The notes below the pieces were generated by a model. The model ran no database searches, was not told the DNA's origin, and saw nothing but the letters and a program-made list of their open reading frames with translations. Below are positions 1-12,139 of a stretch of DNA of 64,000 bases, piece after piece. The stretch is from Deroplatys truncata (Eukaryota; Arthropoda; Insecta; Mantodea; Mantidae). The stretch lies in the NCBI GenBank assembly GCA_030765065.1, contig CM060988.1, positions 174,137,065-174,201,064 on the forward strand. The letters are read 5' to 3'. The translations under genes were made by a program, and so were the position numbers. Within the stretch, counting starts at the first letter, position 1; every line of letters begins with the position of its first letter.

Positions 1-224
1 CTGTCTACCGGCTATCCAGGGCGATACCCGAAGATTTTGAGTTGTCTCACAACCCCGCCTGGACGGAAAACCGCACAGACGTACCCAATCTCCCATAGGC
101 ATCGGGAACCACCGCCGAGTCCAACCCAATCCAAACGGCACCCTACGTGTGGGGCTCGGATGTTTGGCTCAGCGTACTTCTACTAACGTCAGAAGTAGGT
201 ACCACGAGTGTCCAGGGTCCGTAG
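1..224. other. Unclassified GC-rich stretch at the window start
   Basis: GC-rich sequence with no open frame I trust. It shares a loose resemblance (ggattttgag, acaacc) with 61950-62160, next to LX copy 2, so it may belong to the same composite repeat. No gene is seen. Confidence 0.3.
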
Positions 225-345
225 CGACGGCAATCGAAAATCGACGGAACTTAAAAAGAATCACAAAGTGTTGAGCATTATTAACGGATATCTCGTATGC
301 CACAAAAATGTATTTAAAATAAATGTGAAGTAGTTATTGTCTTTA
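225..345 (+). repeat. HX fragment (subfamily II)
   Basis: Shares taacggatatctc and atgccacaaaaatg with subfamily II copies (for example 22180-22240). Truncated at both ends. Confidence 0.5.
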
Positions 346-1245
346 GGAGTTTGTTGATAATTACGTAGGAGTTTGCACCACACTTTGGTCGTTAATTAGA
401 AGAAGTTGTTTACATAATATGCTGCTACGTATGAGAAGCCGATTTTGAAGATGTATTTTTGTTGTTACACTCCAAGTTTAACAATATTATATTCACTTTG
501 TTATTAAACTACTTCTATAGATAGTATTTATGTTTATGTTTGCCTCGGCTGCGTCAGTCTTACTTTAGAGACACGTTTCTCTTAATCAGGACGTGGTGCG
601 ACAAGAATGTAGGCTTACACAGATTTTAAGTTTTAAATTCACTTCTTTTTATTAATTCTTGACACAAATTAAATAGCACTACACTGATATCAAGAGCTGT
701 GAGATTCTTTTATTTAATACTTGCACTTTGTTAACGCGTATACATAATTTTCGTTTCACACGAATACGTAATATTTCTTTAGAGAACACATCTTCCATCC
801 GGTCACTACCAAGGTCTGCCAGCAATGAACATGTCAACCGTTCAAACCCGTAAACTTTTGTATTTCAAGTCTGTAATTGGCTAATCCTAGTCTAATAGAA
901 TACCTGCATTTTACTAAAGCTTTTTCTAGCTGTTGATTGGCTATTTTTAAACTGTCACAAAATTTACATTATCGTTGCTCTAATCATGACTAGTAACATT
1001 TAAGCTCTCAAACTCATTATTGCCTCAAGGTTACCTCATTGTTACCTCATTGTTAGCAACTTTAAACTTATTATTCTTACAGCTCTTACATTATTAAACT
1101 ACGAATGCATTTACATAACATTATTGAACATATTTACAATAATATAAGCATACATACATATTGCTTCAAGGCGGGCTGTTATTGAAATTACATATTATGT
1201 AATTTAATTGAAATTACTCAAATGTTAAAAATACTGCGTCAAATG
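284..1245 (-). mobile_element. LTR-like repeat LX, copy 1, with flanking internal sequence
   Basis: The reverse complement matches 60532-61540: the TGACGCAGTATTTTTAACA start (about 1245), a TTAAATAAAAG signal, the gacgcagccgaggcaaaca segment (about 541-565), and downstream gcttctcatacgtagcagca (about 440). The match fades near 284, where an HX fragment begins. It is more diverged than copies 2 and 3 are from each other. Confidence 0.5.
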
Positions 1246-1269
1246 GTGGTTTAAAGAGATTTATATCCT

Positions 1270-2057
1270 TACTTTCACCACTACGTATAGTAAGTTAGGG
1301 AAGTATTGTATTCCAACAAAAAATTCGATATCGAAATTTCACCGGAAATACATGTTTTGAGGCACCATAGATCAAAAAAAAAAGAATTTTTAGAAAAAAG
1401 GTCAAATAAATACTGAACTTGGTATTTAGGTTCAGTATCTTAAAAAAACATTCCTCCACCCCAGACTACACTTTACATGTAATATTTTTCGCAAATATTA
1501 ATTTTCTCAAAAATGGCTCTAACGTTTTTGATTAAAATATCATGTGTTTTAGATATTTACATGGCAAATGAAATGTATATCATGAATTTTCTGGGAATGA
1601 CCGCAAGAGTCCTCTTCATTCTGAATTACTTTTGCACAACTGGTAAACCGTAAGAGATTCACAAAGTTGTGCTACACCAAAAATGATGATCTCGCAAAAA
1701 CGCACAATTTGTCACAGACATTGTTTTTGTCGAGTAAACTTGATATATTCCTTGTTATTTGTTTGAATTTTCCAAAACTAAATATTTTTTCTGAAATAGG
1801 AATTCGTTATTCGTTTTTTCTTTTTTGTTTTTGTTTTAATGTCCTGAAATGCAAAGAGAATGGAATGCTCCACATAGCAACCAGCTCTTTAAATATTTGA
1901 CTATCACTTAAAGCCTACCATATTCCACTTGCACCTACAGAAAATTAGCAACAGGATAAAAAGTTTATCTCGATTAACATGAAGTAGATGGAGAATAAGC
2001 TTTTGTAAAAATAGTTTTACAAGAGTAGAGAAAGTGTGTAACGCATCAAACTTTTTT
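1270..2057 (-). mobile_element. HX repeat, copy 1 (near complete, diverged)
   Basis: Carries the hairpin end (actttcaccactacgtatag), the core (without a long microsatellite) and the distal end (gagtagagaaagtgtg, ending near catcaaac). An older copy. Confidence 0.7.
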
Positions 2058-2480
2058 GTGTAGTACATTTTAGTCTATCAATTAACGTTTACCACTTATA
2101 CAAGATTATAAAAAATTCCTTCCGAATAAAGAGGGCTTCAAAGGCTGTTCCCAGGAAATTCAATATATACATTTTATTTGTCATGTAAATATCTTTAATA
2201 TACGGTATTTTAATTAAAACCATTAAAGCCATTTTTAAACAAATTAAAAATTTCAAAAATATTCCATCTAAAGGCTATTTGGTGTGGGGGGATTTTATTG
2301 AAAGTCTTCGTGTCGCATCTTTGCGAGGCACTGAACCTAAATACTAACTTTGGTATTTACCCGACTTTCGTTTTTGAGTTATGCTGTCATACATGCTTTT
2401 TGTTTTGTTTAAGGGGCTTCAATACATGTGGTGTCTGTTCGAATCGTTTACAAATCCTAAAAGTACCCTTTATGCTCCAC
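2058..2480 (+). repeat. HX fragment
   Basis: Diverged middle part of an HX copy (tttgtgtagtacattttagt through gaacctaaatactaactttg to the ttcagg-type core), back to back with copy 1 in opposite orientation. Confidence 0.6.
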
Positions 2481-2509
2481 CTTGTCTAAATGTAATTATC
2501 GTCTCGTAG

Positions 2510-2540
2510 CTGCACTTTAATGGACCTCATTAAAGTGCAG
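2510..2540. other. Perfect 13-bp hairpin
   Basis: CTGCACTTTAATG (2510-2522) and its exact complement (2528-2540) around the loop GACCT. It lies in otherwise gene-free sequence, with no following T run on either strand. Confidence 0.7.
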
Positions 2541-2939
2541 GTTTCCACCAATCTCAAGATCCGCAGATAACAAAGTCTACTTTCTTAAAGGTTAGAGCAT
2601 ATATGCTGTATGCATAATCGAGTATTGTGTGAAGGTTGAGATCAGAATAAAATCAATACTCCCTCGTCTGCGCACATACCATAACCCTGCCAGCTGTTTC
2701 ACTGCGTAAGGTCTGGTCAATGCATTTGTTGACTCAGATAAGGGTAGAATACTAAAAATAATTTATAAATGTTTAAACTTAGACACATGGTCGAGCATAA
2801 AAGTCGTATGAAACTTGAATATAAGGGCAATTAAGATGCGGGTATAAAAATTTTGAAACTCATATTTTAATTGCTACCATTATTACTCTCGTTGCATAAT
2901 ATACTATTTTCGGTTTCTCGGGAATTCAGAACCTAAATT
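2541..2939. other. Gene-free stretch
   Basis: AT-rich, with no convincing open frame or repeat. Confidence 0.5.
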
Positions 2940-3461
2940 GAGTAGGATAGGATAGGACTAGAAGTGGAGGGGGGCTTAACACCTCGATCTATGCAGATAT
3001 TTTGTGCCTAGGCCCCTGAAGGGGCGTCCCCGGGAGGGAGGTATAAGGTGAGAGGAGACAGAGAGCGGCCGAACCAGAAGGCCGACAGGTATAGGGCAGG
3101 GTTCCTACCATTAACAGATTTGAACTCCCCGGGTTCTGGCTGGTGCAGCCGTCCCCCTCCGCCTGTGAGCTTACGTATCCCCGGGGGGCCGGGAAGACCG
3201 CTCGCATTCCGGGTGACGAAGGTTTCCTTAGAGCATCCTTTTCCCCTTTCTTACCGAGATCTCCCGCCGACACTTGCAACCCTGAAAGAAACCAAACAGA
3301 TGAAAGGCGAAGTGAAATGAGAATGGAGATGAAATGGAGGGACAAGAAATTCGGAGGATGTAATTATTCTTCCCAGCATTCGCCGACCGACCCAGGGAAA
3401 CTCTGGGCACAGGAATCGAACCCATCACCTCCCGACGTTACCGCCTGAGCCATCCCGCTTG
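2940..3461 (-). mobile_element. tRNA-derived SINE, family b, copy 1
   Basis: Reads on the - strand from a tRNA-like head at the right end (gggatggctcaggcggtaac, then B box gggttcgattcc) into a body shared with 5085-5515, 7822-8310 and 30060-30924. The shared body is gaatgctgggaag, then ttcattt and tttcagggttg-type text, then a gcccccgggaggga-type segment. The open frames here are side effects of this GC-rich repeat. Confidence 0.7.
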
Positions 3462-3469
3462 TTTAGATT

Positions 3470-3946
3470 CAGTGATATCTGACTTATACAGATCCTTTAA
3501 GGCTACAACAGAATGAAATTGTTTTGAGGTCGAAAACCAGTTAAGAGATTTTACTAATGTTGCCATTTTTGCATTACTCTCACTAAAGAACTGCAAGACA
3601 GTGTGTGGGTTTTCGAGTTTTTACAAGATCAAGTGCTGCCTCCATATCAATGTCAATCCCGGAGCTAAAACCTAATGAGAAAGTAGGTCTTCCTTGGAAT
3701 GTAATTGAAAATACCTCTTTGAGATAGCCCCAAACCATAAGTACAGAGAATAATTTCTGAAGATATTCGCACAAACCTCCAGGTAACACTTTGATGTCCG
3801 TGATTAGCGATGAAAATGGCTCCACCCCAAATAGCAGCTTTCATTTACAGCTTGCACTTGCAACTGATGGATGCCAGATCTGATGTGTTACATTCACATG
3901 AATTTCTCTACTAATTCCTCAACATAATATTCTTAAATGACTTTGT
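3470..3946. other. Gene-free stretch
   Basis: Holds only an 80-codon - strand open stretch (3825-3583) without recognisable features. Confidence 0.4.
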
Positions 3947-4779
3947 TACTTTCTCTACTACGTATAGTAATTAGGGGAAGTATTGCATTCCACCCAAAAA
4001 TTCGATACCAAGATTACATCGGAAATATATGTTTTGAGGTGCACTGAATGCATATAAAGCATTTTTGGAAACATGTCCGTGTGTGTGTCTGTGAACAGCA
4101 TAACTCAGAAACGAACAGTCGGATAAACACCAAACTTGGTATTTAGGATCAGTATCTTCTGGAGATGCGACACGAAGGTTTTCAAGAAAATCCCCCCACC
4201 CCAGGTTATCCTTTACATGGAACATTTTTCGAAACTTTTAATTTTCTCAAAAATGGCTCTAACGATTTTGATTAAAATATCATGTATTTAAGATACTTTC
4301 ATGACAAATAAAATGTATACCTTGAATTTTCTGGGAATGTCTCCAAAAGTGTTCTTCATTGTGAACGACTTTTGCATAACTGGTAAACCATAAGAGATAG
4401 ACAACATTTTAGTACACAAAAAATGTAGATCGCGTTAAAATACACAATTTATGTCATATACATTTTTTGTTGTTGAGGGAACCATTTTCGAGATATTGCT
4501 TGTTATTCCCTTAAATTTTCCAGTACTTATACTTTTTCTCAAATGCGAATTCGTTATTCATTTTTTTTGTCCTGGCAATGCAAAGAGAATGAAGTGCTCC
4601 ACATAGCAACCAGCTCTTAAAATATTTGACTCTCGCTTAAAGCCTACCATATTCCCCTTGCATCTATAAGAAAATTAGCAATAAGATCTCGATTAACATG
4701 AAGCATATGGAGAATAAGCGTTTGTATAAATAGTTTCTACAAGAGTAGAGAACGTCATGTGAGTATAACACAGATTTTT
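3947..4779 (-). mobile_element. HX repeat, copy 2 (near complete)
   Basis: From tactttctctactacgtata to agtagagaacgtcatgtgag and acacagattttt. Short GT tract in the core. The open frame at 4225-3971 belongs to the repeat and is not a gene. Confidence 0.85.
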
Positions 4780-5084
4780 CTTCTATCTATTTCACGATAA
4801 TAAAAAAAACACTTGTAGAAATGGTTTTATTACATATTTCCTTGTAAGTACAATGGGAATTGGGAAACACAGTAGGCTTAGTGAGTAACATTTTTTAAGA
4901 GCGTGTCGCTATATGAAGGCCTTGAAATTCTATGCTCTTTGTATAGATTTATATTCAGGAGACCACATAACGTGTATTTTCAATTAATTTCACATATGGA
5001 ATTTTGAACAAAATACACTTACTATAGGCAATTCTATGTAAGCAGTAGACAGACAAGGTAGTGATGGGAGATACCACTACTTCT

Positions 5085-5515
5085 CGATAGTTAATAGGAG
5101 AAGATACGATAGGACTGACTGCTGAGGGGACTCGGCACCGATCCAGAGTGGATATTGCACCTGCGTCACAAGGGAGCGCCCCCGGGAGGGACGATGAGGC
5201 GAGAGGAGAAACCGGACGGCCGGAACCTGGAATGACGGCACAGCAATCACAGGGTCCCCACGCAGAAGGGGTCCAATGCCTCCCAAGTGCGGGCTTGGAT
5301 ACCCCAGCAGACAGCCAAAAGCCGAGGGACGAAGAATGGAACGAAAAGGAGGGACAAAAAATTCGGTTGAAGAATGAAACCACCTCAACATTCGTCTGGC
5401 GATCCGGGAAAACGCCCGAAAAAACCCAAGGACCAGAGTGGGCGGTCACCGGGAGCAAACCTGGGACCCCCCAAATCCGGGGCACAGATGATGCTCCTGA
5501 ACCATCCTGCTCGGT
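5085..5515 (-). mobile_element. tRNA-derived SINE, family b, copy 2
   Basis: Same body and orientation as copy 1. The tRNA-like head at 5515-5440 is degraded (gagcaggatggttcaggagc; B box ggtttgctccc). The tail contains ggggactcggcaccgatcca, shared exactly with 30073-30092 in copy 4. Confidence 0.7.
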
Positions 5516-5519
5516 CTTG

Positions 5520-6540
5520 ATATTTACCGATACAGATTTTTGAGCACCGATACTCGATATTGACTTTATAAAAGCTGTAATGCGAGAGCTTGAATTATGT
5601 TCTTATTAGTAGTTTTCTATGTAAAAATGCAAGAAACCAATTTTGAAATGTCTGCTAATTCCGAAATTACTTCTATTTGAAATTCCCCAATTGTAAGCAT
5701 TTTTTATCCTGATAATGCCACAGGTTATATATCCCCTATTGTTAGTGAAGGCTAATAATAAAAATAATAATAATCCATAACATTTTATTTGCTACCTTTT
5801 TATGTAATCTGATATCGTAATTATTGACACGAGGATATAAATAAGTTAAATAAACAAATGATAGCTAGATGGGGAAATAATAGCAGTAAATAATTTTCGT
5901 ATATTAAATCAATGTATAATGTAATAAGCCTGAGTTGAAAGATTTGTCCGGAGAAAAAAAGGTAATTAGCAAGTCATGTAAGGAAGACATTAGTAACAGC
6001 CGATAGCGAACGCGTTAGTATAAAAGTTCCTGGAATGCAGTTAGAGATTGGGTTCAGTACGTTTGAAAAGTTATGTAGGCAACAATTCTGTAAATTAGGA
6101 ACGGAATGGAATTCTGAAATTCGGGGAGATTCCGCATAGAAACAGTGTCAGATGCACATACTTAGTTTTTAGACTGGACCGCGCGAGAATGAATCTAGGT
6201 AGGGGTATTGATATGTGGGCCGAGCTTAAGTTAAGAAAAAGGCGTAAATTCTAAATCAGAGACACATTCATGACTTATTTACATAATTCTATGACTTACT
6301 CGTCTGCTGACTCTTGTGAATGTGAGTTTCATTTTATGTAGTGTAGCGACTAGTGGCGCGCTTGAGTGAGTAAGATTTTGCGGCTAGTGCAAGGGATCTT
6401 CCCCAGTAACATTTCTGCCACTTGCGGTAGCTGACGCTTGGTTTAATTATTGTTATAGAAGTAATTGATTCGTAAATTCAACAGTCGACGACTCTTCTCA
6501 AACTGAACATTTTAGTCAACATTAAAGTTTCTCAACTAAC
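5520..6540. other. Gene-free stretch with a weak promoter-like site
   Basis: AT-rich. TATAAAAG at 6019-6026 and TTCAGTAC at 6053-6060 lie 37 bases apart, slightly too far for a standard promoter. No coding sequence follows. Possibly an LTR relic. Confidence 0.3.
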
Positions 6541-6544
6541 TAAA

Positions 6545-7577
6545 CTGGTGCTGACACTTGTGTCAGAAGTTTGTACGCGATATTTCCACACTCCTAAACA
6601 TCCCTAGGTCCACTGTTTCTGATGTGATAGTGAAGTGGAAACGTGAAAGGACATGTACAGCATAAAAGCGTACAAGCCGGCCTCGTCTGTTGACTGACAG
6701 AGACCGCCGACATTTGAAGAGGGTCGTAAAGAGTAATAGGCAGACATCTATCCAGACCATCACACAGGAATTCCAAACCGCATCAGGATCCACTCCAAGT
6801 ACTATGACATTTAGACGTGAGGTGAGAAACCTTGGATTCCATGGTCGAGCGGCTGCTCATAAGTCACACATCACGCAGGAAAATGCCAAACGACGCCTCG
6901 CTTGGTGTAAGGAGCGTCAACATTACACGATTGAACAGTGACAAAACGTTGTGCGTAGTAACGATTCACGGTACACAATGTGGTGATCCGATGGCTGGGT
7001 GTGGGTATGGTGAATGACCGGTGAACGTCACCTGCCAGTCTGTGTAGTGCCAAAAGTGAAATTCGGAGGTGGTGATGTTTTTCCTGGAGGGGGCTTGGAC
7101 CTCTTGTTGTTTTGCGTGGCACGATCAGAGCGCAGACCTACATTGATATTTTAAGCACCTTCTTGCTTCCCACTTTGAATAGCAATTCGGGGATGGCGAT
7201 TGCATCTTTCAACACGATCGAGCACCTGTTCATAGTGCACGGACTGTGGCGGAGTGGTTACACGACAATAACATCCCTGTAATGGACTGGCCTGCACAGA
7301 GTCCTGACTTGAATCCTATAGAACAGCTTTGAGATGTTTTGGAACGTGCCAGTCCTCACCGACCTACATCGATACCTCTCCTCAGTTCCGCACTCCGTGA
7401 AGAATGGGCTGCCATTCCTCAAGAAACCTTCCAGCACCTGATTGAAAGTATGCCTGCGAGAGTGAACGCTGTCATCAAAGCACCATATTGACTTCCAGCA
7501 TTACCGATGTAGGGCGCCACGAACCTGTACGTCATTTTCAGCCAGGTGACCGGATACTTTTGATCACCTATTGTATG
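6545..7577 (+). pseudogene. Dead Tc1-like DNA transposon
   Basis: Transposase remnants appear in order on the + strand. There is a helix-turn-helix piece (RDISTLLNIPRSTVSDV, about 6571-6621) and then a linker and second DNA-binding part (open frame 6690-6941, ending KRRLAWCKERQHYTIEQ). Near 7279-7325 is the catalytic signature MDWPAQSPDLNPIEQ, followed by the C-terminus to about 7490. Stops and frameshifts break it repeatedly (stop at 6663-6665, again after 6941). The right end has a Tc1-type terminal sequence, cggatacttttgatcacc (about 7551-7568). I find no matching left terminal repeat, so the 5' end is lost or strongly diverged. It cannot be active. Confidence 0.8.
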
Positions 7578-7589
7578 AACTTGGAGTGT

Positions 7590-7765
7590 GGTTATCGTAT
7601 ACTTGGTATATACACACGCACGCGCGTATCTCTGCCTAAAAATCCTTTGGTTTTATTCAGGGAAATCTCAAAGCATGCATTTATGGTGAAATCTCGATAT
7701 CTAATTTTTGGGTGGAATACAGTGATTCCTCTATCTCTTAGGTACGTGGTAGAGAAAGTAAAAAC
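7590..7765 (+). repeat. HX fragment beside the Tc1 end
   Basis: Hairpin-end portion only (ggtgaaatctcgatatctaa, ttgggtggaataca, ggtagagaaagtaaaa). It starts just after the Tc1 terminal sequence, so the transposon may have landed in this copy. Confidence 0.6.
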
Positions 7766-7821
7766 GGTTTATCACTATTCTATATTGTTAAATATCAATT
7801 CGAGGTTTCAACTCACGCCGC

Positions 7822-8310
7822 TAGGGTGAGATATAGAATGCGTTTATCAGATGGGGACACCTCGCTACTTAATGTATTGTGGCTACGCCCCCGGGAGGCA
7901 GGAGTGAGCCCTAGTAGTTCCCAGGTCTGTAGCCAGGCAGGCCCACAGAGACTCTCAGTAGTCCCTAATATTTCCAGTTTGAACACCCGCGCACCAATCC
8001 CAAGAGAGCTACGAAGCGATCCTAATGGGCGGCGTAACGCACCCTGGCGTTCCGTGGAGAAATCTTTCTAATGCGCAAGCATCTATGCCATCTGCCCGAC
8101 TCCGCAGGACCTGAAAACACATCTGAAACACGAAAGGGAGAGATGAATGAGAGGAAATAGGGGAAAGGAGAAATCGTCGTAGAATACACCCCTTTGTCAT
8201 TTGCCTAGGTAACCAGGGAAAAATCACGAAAAACCTCAGGATCAAAGTGGGCGGTCACCGGGAATCGAACCCGGGACCTCCCGAATGCGGTCCTGTGCCA
8301 TCCCGCATGG
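7822..8310 (-). mobile_element. tRNA-derived SINE, family b, copy 3
   Basis: The head at the right end keeps a good B box (gggttcgattcccggtgacc on the - strand, about 8273-8254). Part of the A-box region is lost. It lies immediately downstream of a small HX fragment and the Tc1 remnant. Confidence 0.7.
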
Positions 8311-8319
8311 TATGTGCTA

Positions 8320-8665
8320 GGGTTTTGTATCCCACCAAGAAACAGGGTATGTTTATAAATTATTTACACCGCGTGTTTATGGTCTCTGTATACCAGCTCC
8401 AGGTAATAACAGCAGAATATGTAATGTTTAGCACCTGTATCCTCACGCGTGACGTAACGCTTTACCATAACGGATTTTAAATTACCAACGCTTCTTGTAA
8501 GCATCTGTTTAGCTCTATGCAAATAAGTTCCTTAATTCTGGCATGAAGACTTCCCTATAAGGGAGCATCAACACTATTTTGGTTGTCGTTATGCGAGAAT
8601 CAGTCATGCGCAAAACTGATTTAAATAATGTTCTTCAAAAAATCTCATTAAAGGTCACAAAAACT
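8320..8665. other. Gene-free stretch
   Basis: No feature seen apart from short chance open frames. Confidence 0.4.
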
Positions 8666-8669
8666 GATT

Positions 8670-9150
8670 CCTCCGCCAAGGAACTGAGAGGGAGAGAGGT
8701 TTGGTGTGAGGTTCGTATTCGGGAGGTCCTGGGTTCTATTCTCGTTAATCGCCCACTCACTTTTTTCTTAGTTTCCCCTGCTCGGTAGACGAATGCTGGT
8801 GTGGTTTCTCATCTACCACCATTTCCCTTTTATTCCGTTTCCTTCTCATATTTCAGATGCACTTCTAGGTTCTATTTGAGGTGGTGCTGGACAGATTGCT
8901 CCAAGGAAAAGGTTCCGTTGACGCTTAAAGGCTGCTTGGTTGAACGAGTCGTTCATTGCCCTCTCTGGGCAGCACCAGTAGTGGGACGAGTCTTCGAGCT
9001 AGCAACTGTTAGGGAATTCCGCACATCTGTGTAGGCTGTCTTACTGCGGCCTGTAGCCTCCTGTGAAGCCTTCACTTTATCCCTTCCTCCTGGGAGGTGT
9101 AAGCTGCAATAGATTTCACGTAGGACGCGAGGTGTCCCCCACGCTATCTT
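8670..9150 (+). mobile_element. tRNA-derived SINE, family c, copy 1
   Basis: The head is degenerate (gagaggtttggtgtgaggtt; B-box-like gggttctattctc). The body (tagacgaatgctggtgtgg, ccgtttccttctcatatttc, ctgggcagcaccag) matches 30965-31438. The small open frames here are not genes. Confidence 0.65.
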
Positions 9151-9236
9151 CCATTTAAGGATTTTTCAGCAAAATAATGAGCCTAAATAATTTGATGTGT
9201 TACAAACGTAAGGATTTCTCTAGTTACAATCCTTTA

Positions 9237-9510
9237 GTCTTATATCACTTCCACTAACTTTTTTAACAAAAGCTATCTTTCGATTTATTTCGTGTTAATT
9301 GAGATAAGCTTTTGCAGAAGCAGTTTCCCTGCACATTTCATTGCATCTACAGGGAGATACAGGAGACTCAAGTGATAGTCAGATGTTTAAAAAGTGGGTC
9401 GTTATATACTGGCGTTGAAATTCCATAATCCTTTCAGTGGCGAGAAACCACTGATGATGACGGCACTTTAAAAAAATCAAAGTATTAAAAAATTCAAAAC
9501 AATAACATCG
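9237..9510 (+). repeat. HX fragment (subfamily II)
   Basis: Diverged 5' part: gagataagcttttgcagaa, tcaagtgatagtcagatgtt, attccataatcctttcagtg. Confidence 0.5.
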
Positions 9511-9520
9511 AATATACCGA

Positions 9521-9590
9521 CCGGTATAGCTTAAGCGGTAACATCTGTAATGGAGGTAGCTGGTTCAAGTCCCGTGGACTTGAACCAGCT
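9521..9590 (+). mobile_element. tRNA-like fragment ending in a perfect inverted repeat
   Basis: A-box-like ggtatagcttaagcggtaac and B-box-like gctggttcaagtcc. The B-box segment (9559-9572) is repeated as its exact reverse complement (9576-9589) after three bases. It is possibly a SINE head fused to an inverted copy. Confidence 0.4.
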
Positions 9591-9769
9591 CAGTCGCCAA
9601 AGTAAATACACCGAACTAGATATTTAATACCAGAACCCAAACTTCCACCTTAAGTCTAAAAACAATAGTAAGAATGAAAATAGACGGTATTAGACAATGA
9701 TCTGTCATCTAAACAAGGTAATGAGAGCAGGTAAACTGGACAGCACCCTAATGTTATCTGCCTGACAGA

Positions 9770-9912
9770 TGTAGAAGTAGAAATGCATTTACCTGGTATT
9801 AAGGTCCTTGTGGACACATATCAAAGCTGCCATCTGCCCGTCATGTATAGAAGCGGAGGAATAATTGCCTGGCACTAAAACCTCTGTGGACACGTGACGA
9901 AGCTATAGTTCA
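9770..9912 (+). repeat. Degenerate two-unit tandem repeat
   Basis: Two units of about 70 bases align by eye. Each has tagaag(t/c), then acctggtatt or gcctggcact, then tgtggacacat or tgtggacacgt, then aagct. Between and around them no gene is seen. Confidence 0.5.
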
Positions 9913-10875
9913 GCAACTTAGAAAAAACCCTTTGGAGGGGTAACTCAGCTGATTATGTATTCTCTGTCTCTAACTGCCTTGGGCAGGTATGCCTCCGAGT
10001 CGCTGCTTAAGCAGCGCACGCCATAATTTTGTCAAACCCCGTGTTTTATTTTATTCTCACAAAATCGTTCATCCCACCACTGTTGTAACTATCCAACTAT
10101 AGAGGCAGGACTCAAGAGTATTGCAACAAAAATGCTGTATTTGTAGATTGCAGTGTCAGGCCACGCAAAGAGCAAGGTGCGGCGGGTGTGAAAACAAATG
10201 TTTGCATATAACTAGCGATAGCATTTCACATGCATGCGGTATTATTATTGGATATCTTCCAAAAGCTAATTCACACTCTTTAGGGTAATTCATAGTCCCA
10301 TTTATCTCTTCAAGGAAAAACGTTTCCCACTGATTGATTTGCATAATACAAATTACTTCTATTGAAGTTTTGCAAAGAAAACTAGCGGCTTTAACTTTAT
10401 TACAGGAAGACCAATCACATATTATCATCATTCGAAACTGTGCTATTTAACACACCTCTTACAGAACTGGAATAAGGATTTTAGTTTTTGAGTTATCACG
10501 ATGTAAACGAGAACCTGTTAAATTTATGTACATTATAAAATTGCTGTGTTCACACCAGTGACGTGACACTGGTTTCCGAGTATCAGCTCACTTCCCCTTT
10601 AAAACACCTTATTGTATAGCTCAGTAGTTAAAGGCGAAAGACAAGTCGAGTGGGGGCGATTTATTCCTCCTGAACAGTCGCGCAATCCGTAGACGGAGGG
10701 ATTTTACTATGTCGTTATATTATAGATGGTATGGTACAAGGATGAGACCTAGATGGCTAACTGTCTGACGCACACCGATCCACACGGTATTCTTCTAACA
10801 GATCCGTCGTGTAATGATTATGTAGTTAAAGCGACGTAAAATAAGTAAGCAAAAATTATAAAAATGAAAGGAATG
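9913..10875. other. Gene-free stretch
   Basis: No clear repeat family. A tRNA-like tgtatagctcagtagttaaa at about 10614 has no B box partner. The 91-codon - strand frame (10431-10156) has no motif. Confidence 0.4.
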
Positions 10876-10899
10876 AGAGAGAGAGAGAGAGAGTGCGTG

Positions 10900-11260
10900 T
10901 AATAAATGTAGTGTAATAAATTTTCGTCTATCTCTTATACCAGATATAAAAATGCATGCTGAATAAAGAGGACTTCACAGGCTATTCCCAGAAATTTCAA
11001 GAGACATATTTTGACCGTAAGATAAGTGTTGTGAGCATATGGCATGATTATTAGAGACAGCTTTGAGAAGATAAAAGTAATGAAAAATCTTTTATTGGAA
11101 AGGTAGTTTGGGAAGGGAGAATTTTCTGGAAGAATGCTCTTGCATTCTTTGAATATGCTGAATTTAAATACCGTGTTTGATATTATTCGACATTTCTTTA
11201 ATCTGCACACAGAATTTTTGGGTGGAATAAAACATTTACCCTACCTATTAAAGGTCAAAG
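10900..11260 (+). repeat. HX fragment
   Basis: Middle to hairpin-end part, strongly diverged (tcgtctatctcttatacc, ggaagggagaattttctgga, ttgggtggaataaaacattt). A (GA)n tract at 10876-10893 precedes it. Confidence 0.5.
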
Positions 11261-11490
11261 GTAAATTACAGAGAAATCCATAATCATAATTGCGCGTAAA
11301 ATATATAGGAGCAGAGGCCATTTTATGACCTTACAGCAAAGGAGGCGTTTTATGGCTTTATGGGCAGATTCAAAGTGTTTCACCACGGACATTACAAAGC
11401 ATTAAATTCCATTGCATTATATTGTAAATTATTTGCCTCGTAACTCTCGGCTGCTCGTCGTCTTCCTTCCAGGTGTGGGCGTTGATGTGC

Positions 11491-12139
11491 TGTAATAGAT
11501 GGTCCCTACAATACTTTTGTATTGCCCTACAATTCTAAATGTCTCCAGGGTCTGGAACAGGAGACGAAATACAATTCAGGTTCACTTTAACTTTAGTTTA
11601 TTGAAACTAATTTGCTACCAGCCGTGATTTTTATCTCACAAATGCTGTACCTCGCAATCAAACTCTATATCTTTCTTAAATTCCTATCAGCTTCTACAAA
11701 CGCTCCGCCATCAAAGTGGCATGAAGTTCACCCCCTGACGCAAGTGAGTAAATCAGACGCGAGAATCTCTGGGCACTGTCTTTTATACACCCTGCAAGTT
11801 TTACCTGTTTTAAAGCGCTAATCTGGTTGGCTCTCACCTTAGCGTTGTATGAGAACATTTGCCCTCACATCTCTCCTTGTGACACACCTGGACATCTCAC
11901 TACTGTCCAAGCCTTTCACTACCTTTTTCTAACCTATAGTTATCTCTGCAAGTCATGTTTAGCCAAGTCCTGTGCTCTCTGCCCCCCGGAGATGTCTCCG
12001 ACTTGTACCGCTTGGGGTCTTGTACCTGACTTTTTCCTTCCCCGCACGGCTAGCCAGCTTCCATTAACACTTAATATATATGTATTTACAATTTAATAAC
12101 TATTTCTATAATATTATTATTTACATTGTTCCCGCTACA
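11491..12139 (-). mobile_element. Probable solo or truncated LTR (649 bp)
   Basis: On the - strand the segment starts TGTAGCGGGAAC and ends CATCTATTACA (inverted TGTA...TACA). It contains a strong TATA box, GTATAAAAG (11788-11780), and an AATAAA signal (11602-11597) about 110 bp before the end, the expected order for an LTR. I find no target duplication, no clear primer-binding site and no internal gag-pol sequence. The call rests on structure only. Confidence 0.5.

Noticed and set aside
4955..5543. Long overlapping open frames on both strands (up to 176 codons)
   Set aside because: They coincide with GC-rich SINE b sequence. Similar frames occur in each SINE copy in different phases.
6019..6060. 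TATAAAAG plus TTCAGTAC as a gene promoter
   Set aside because: Spacing is 37 bases and there is no coding exon or donor downstream; more like an LTR relic, and not listed as a promoter.
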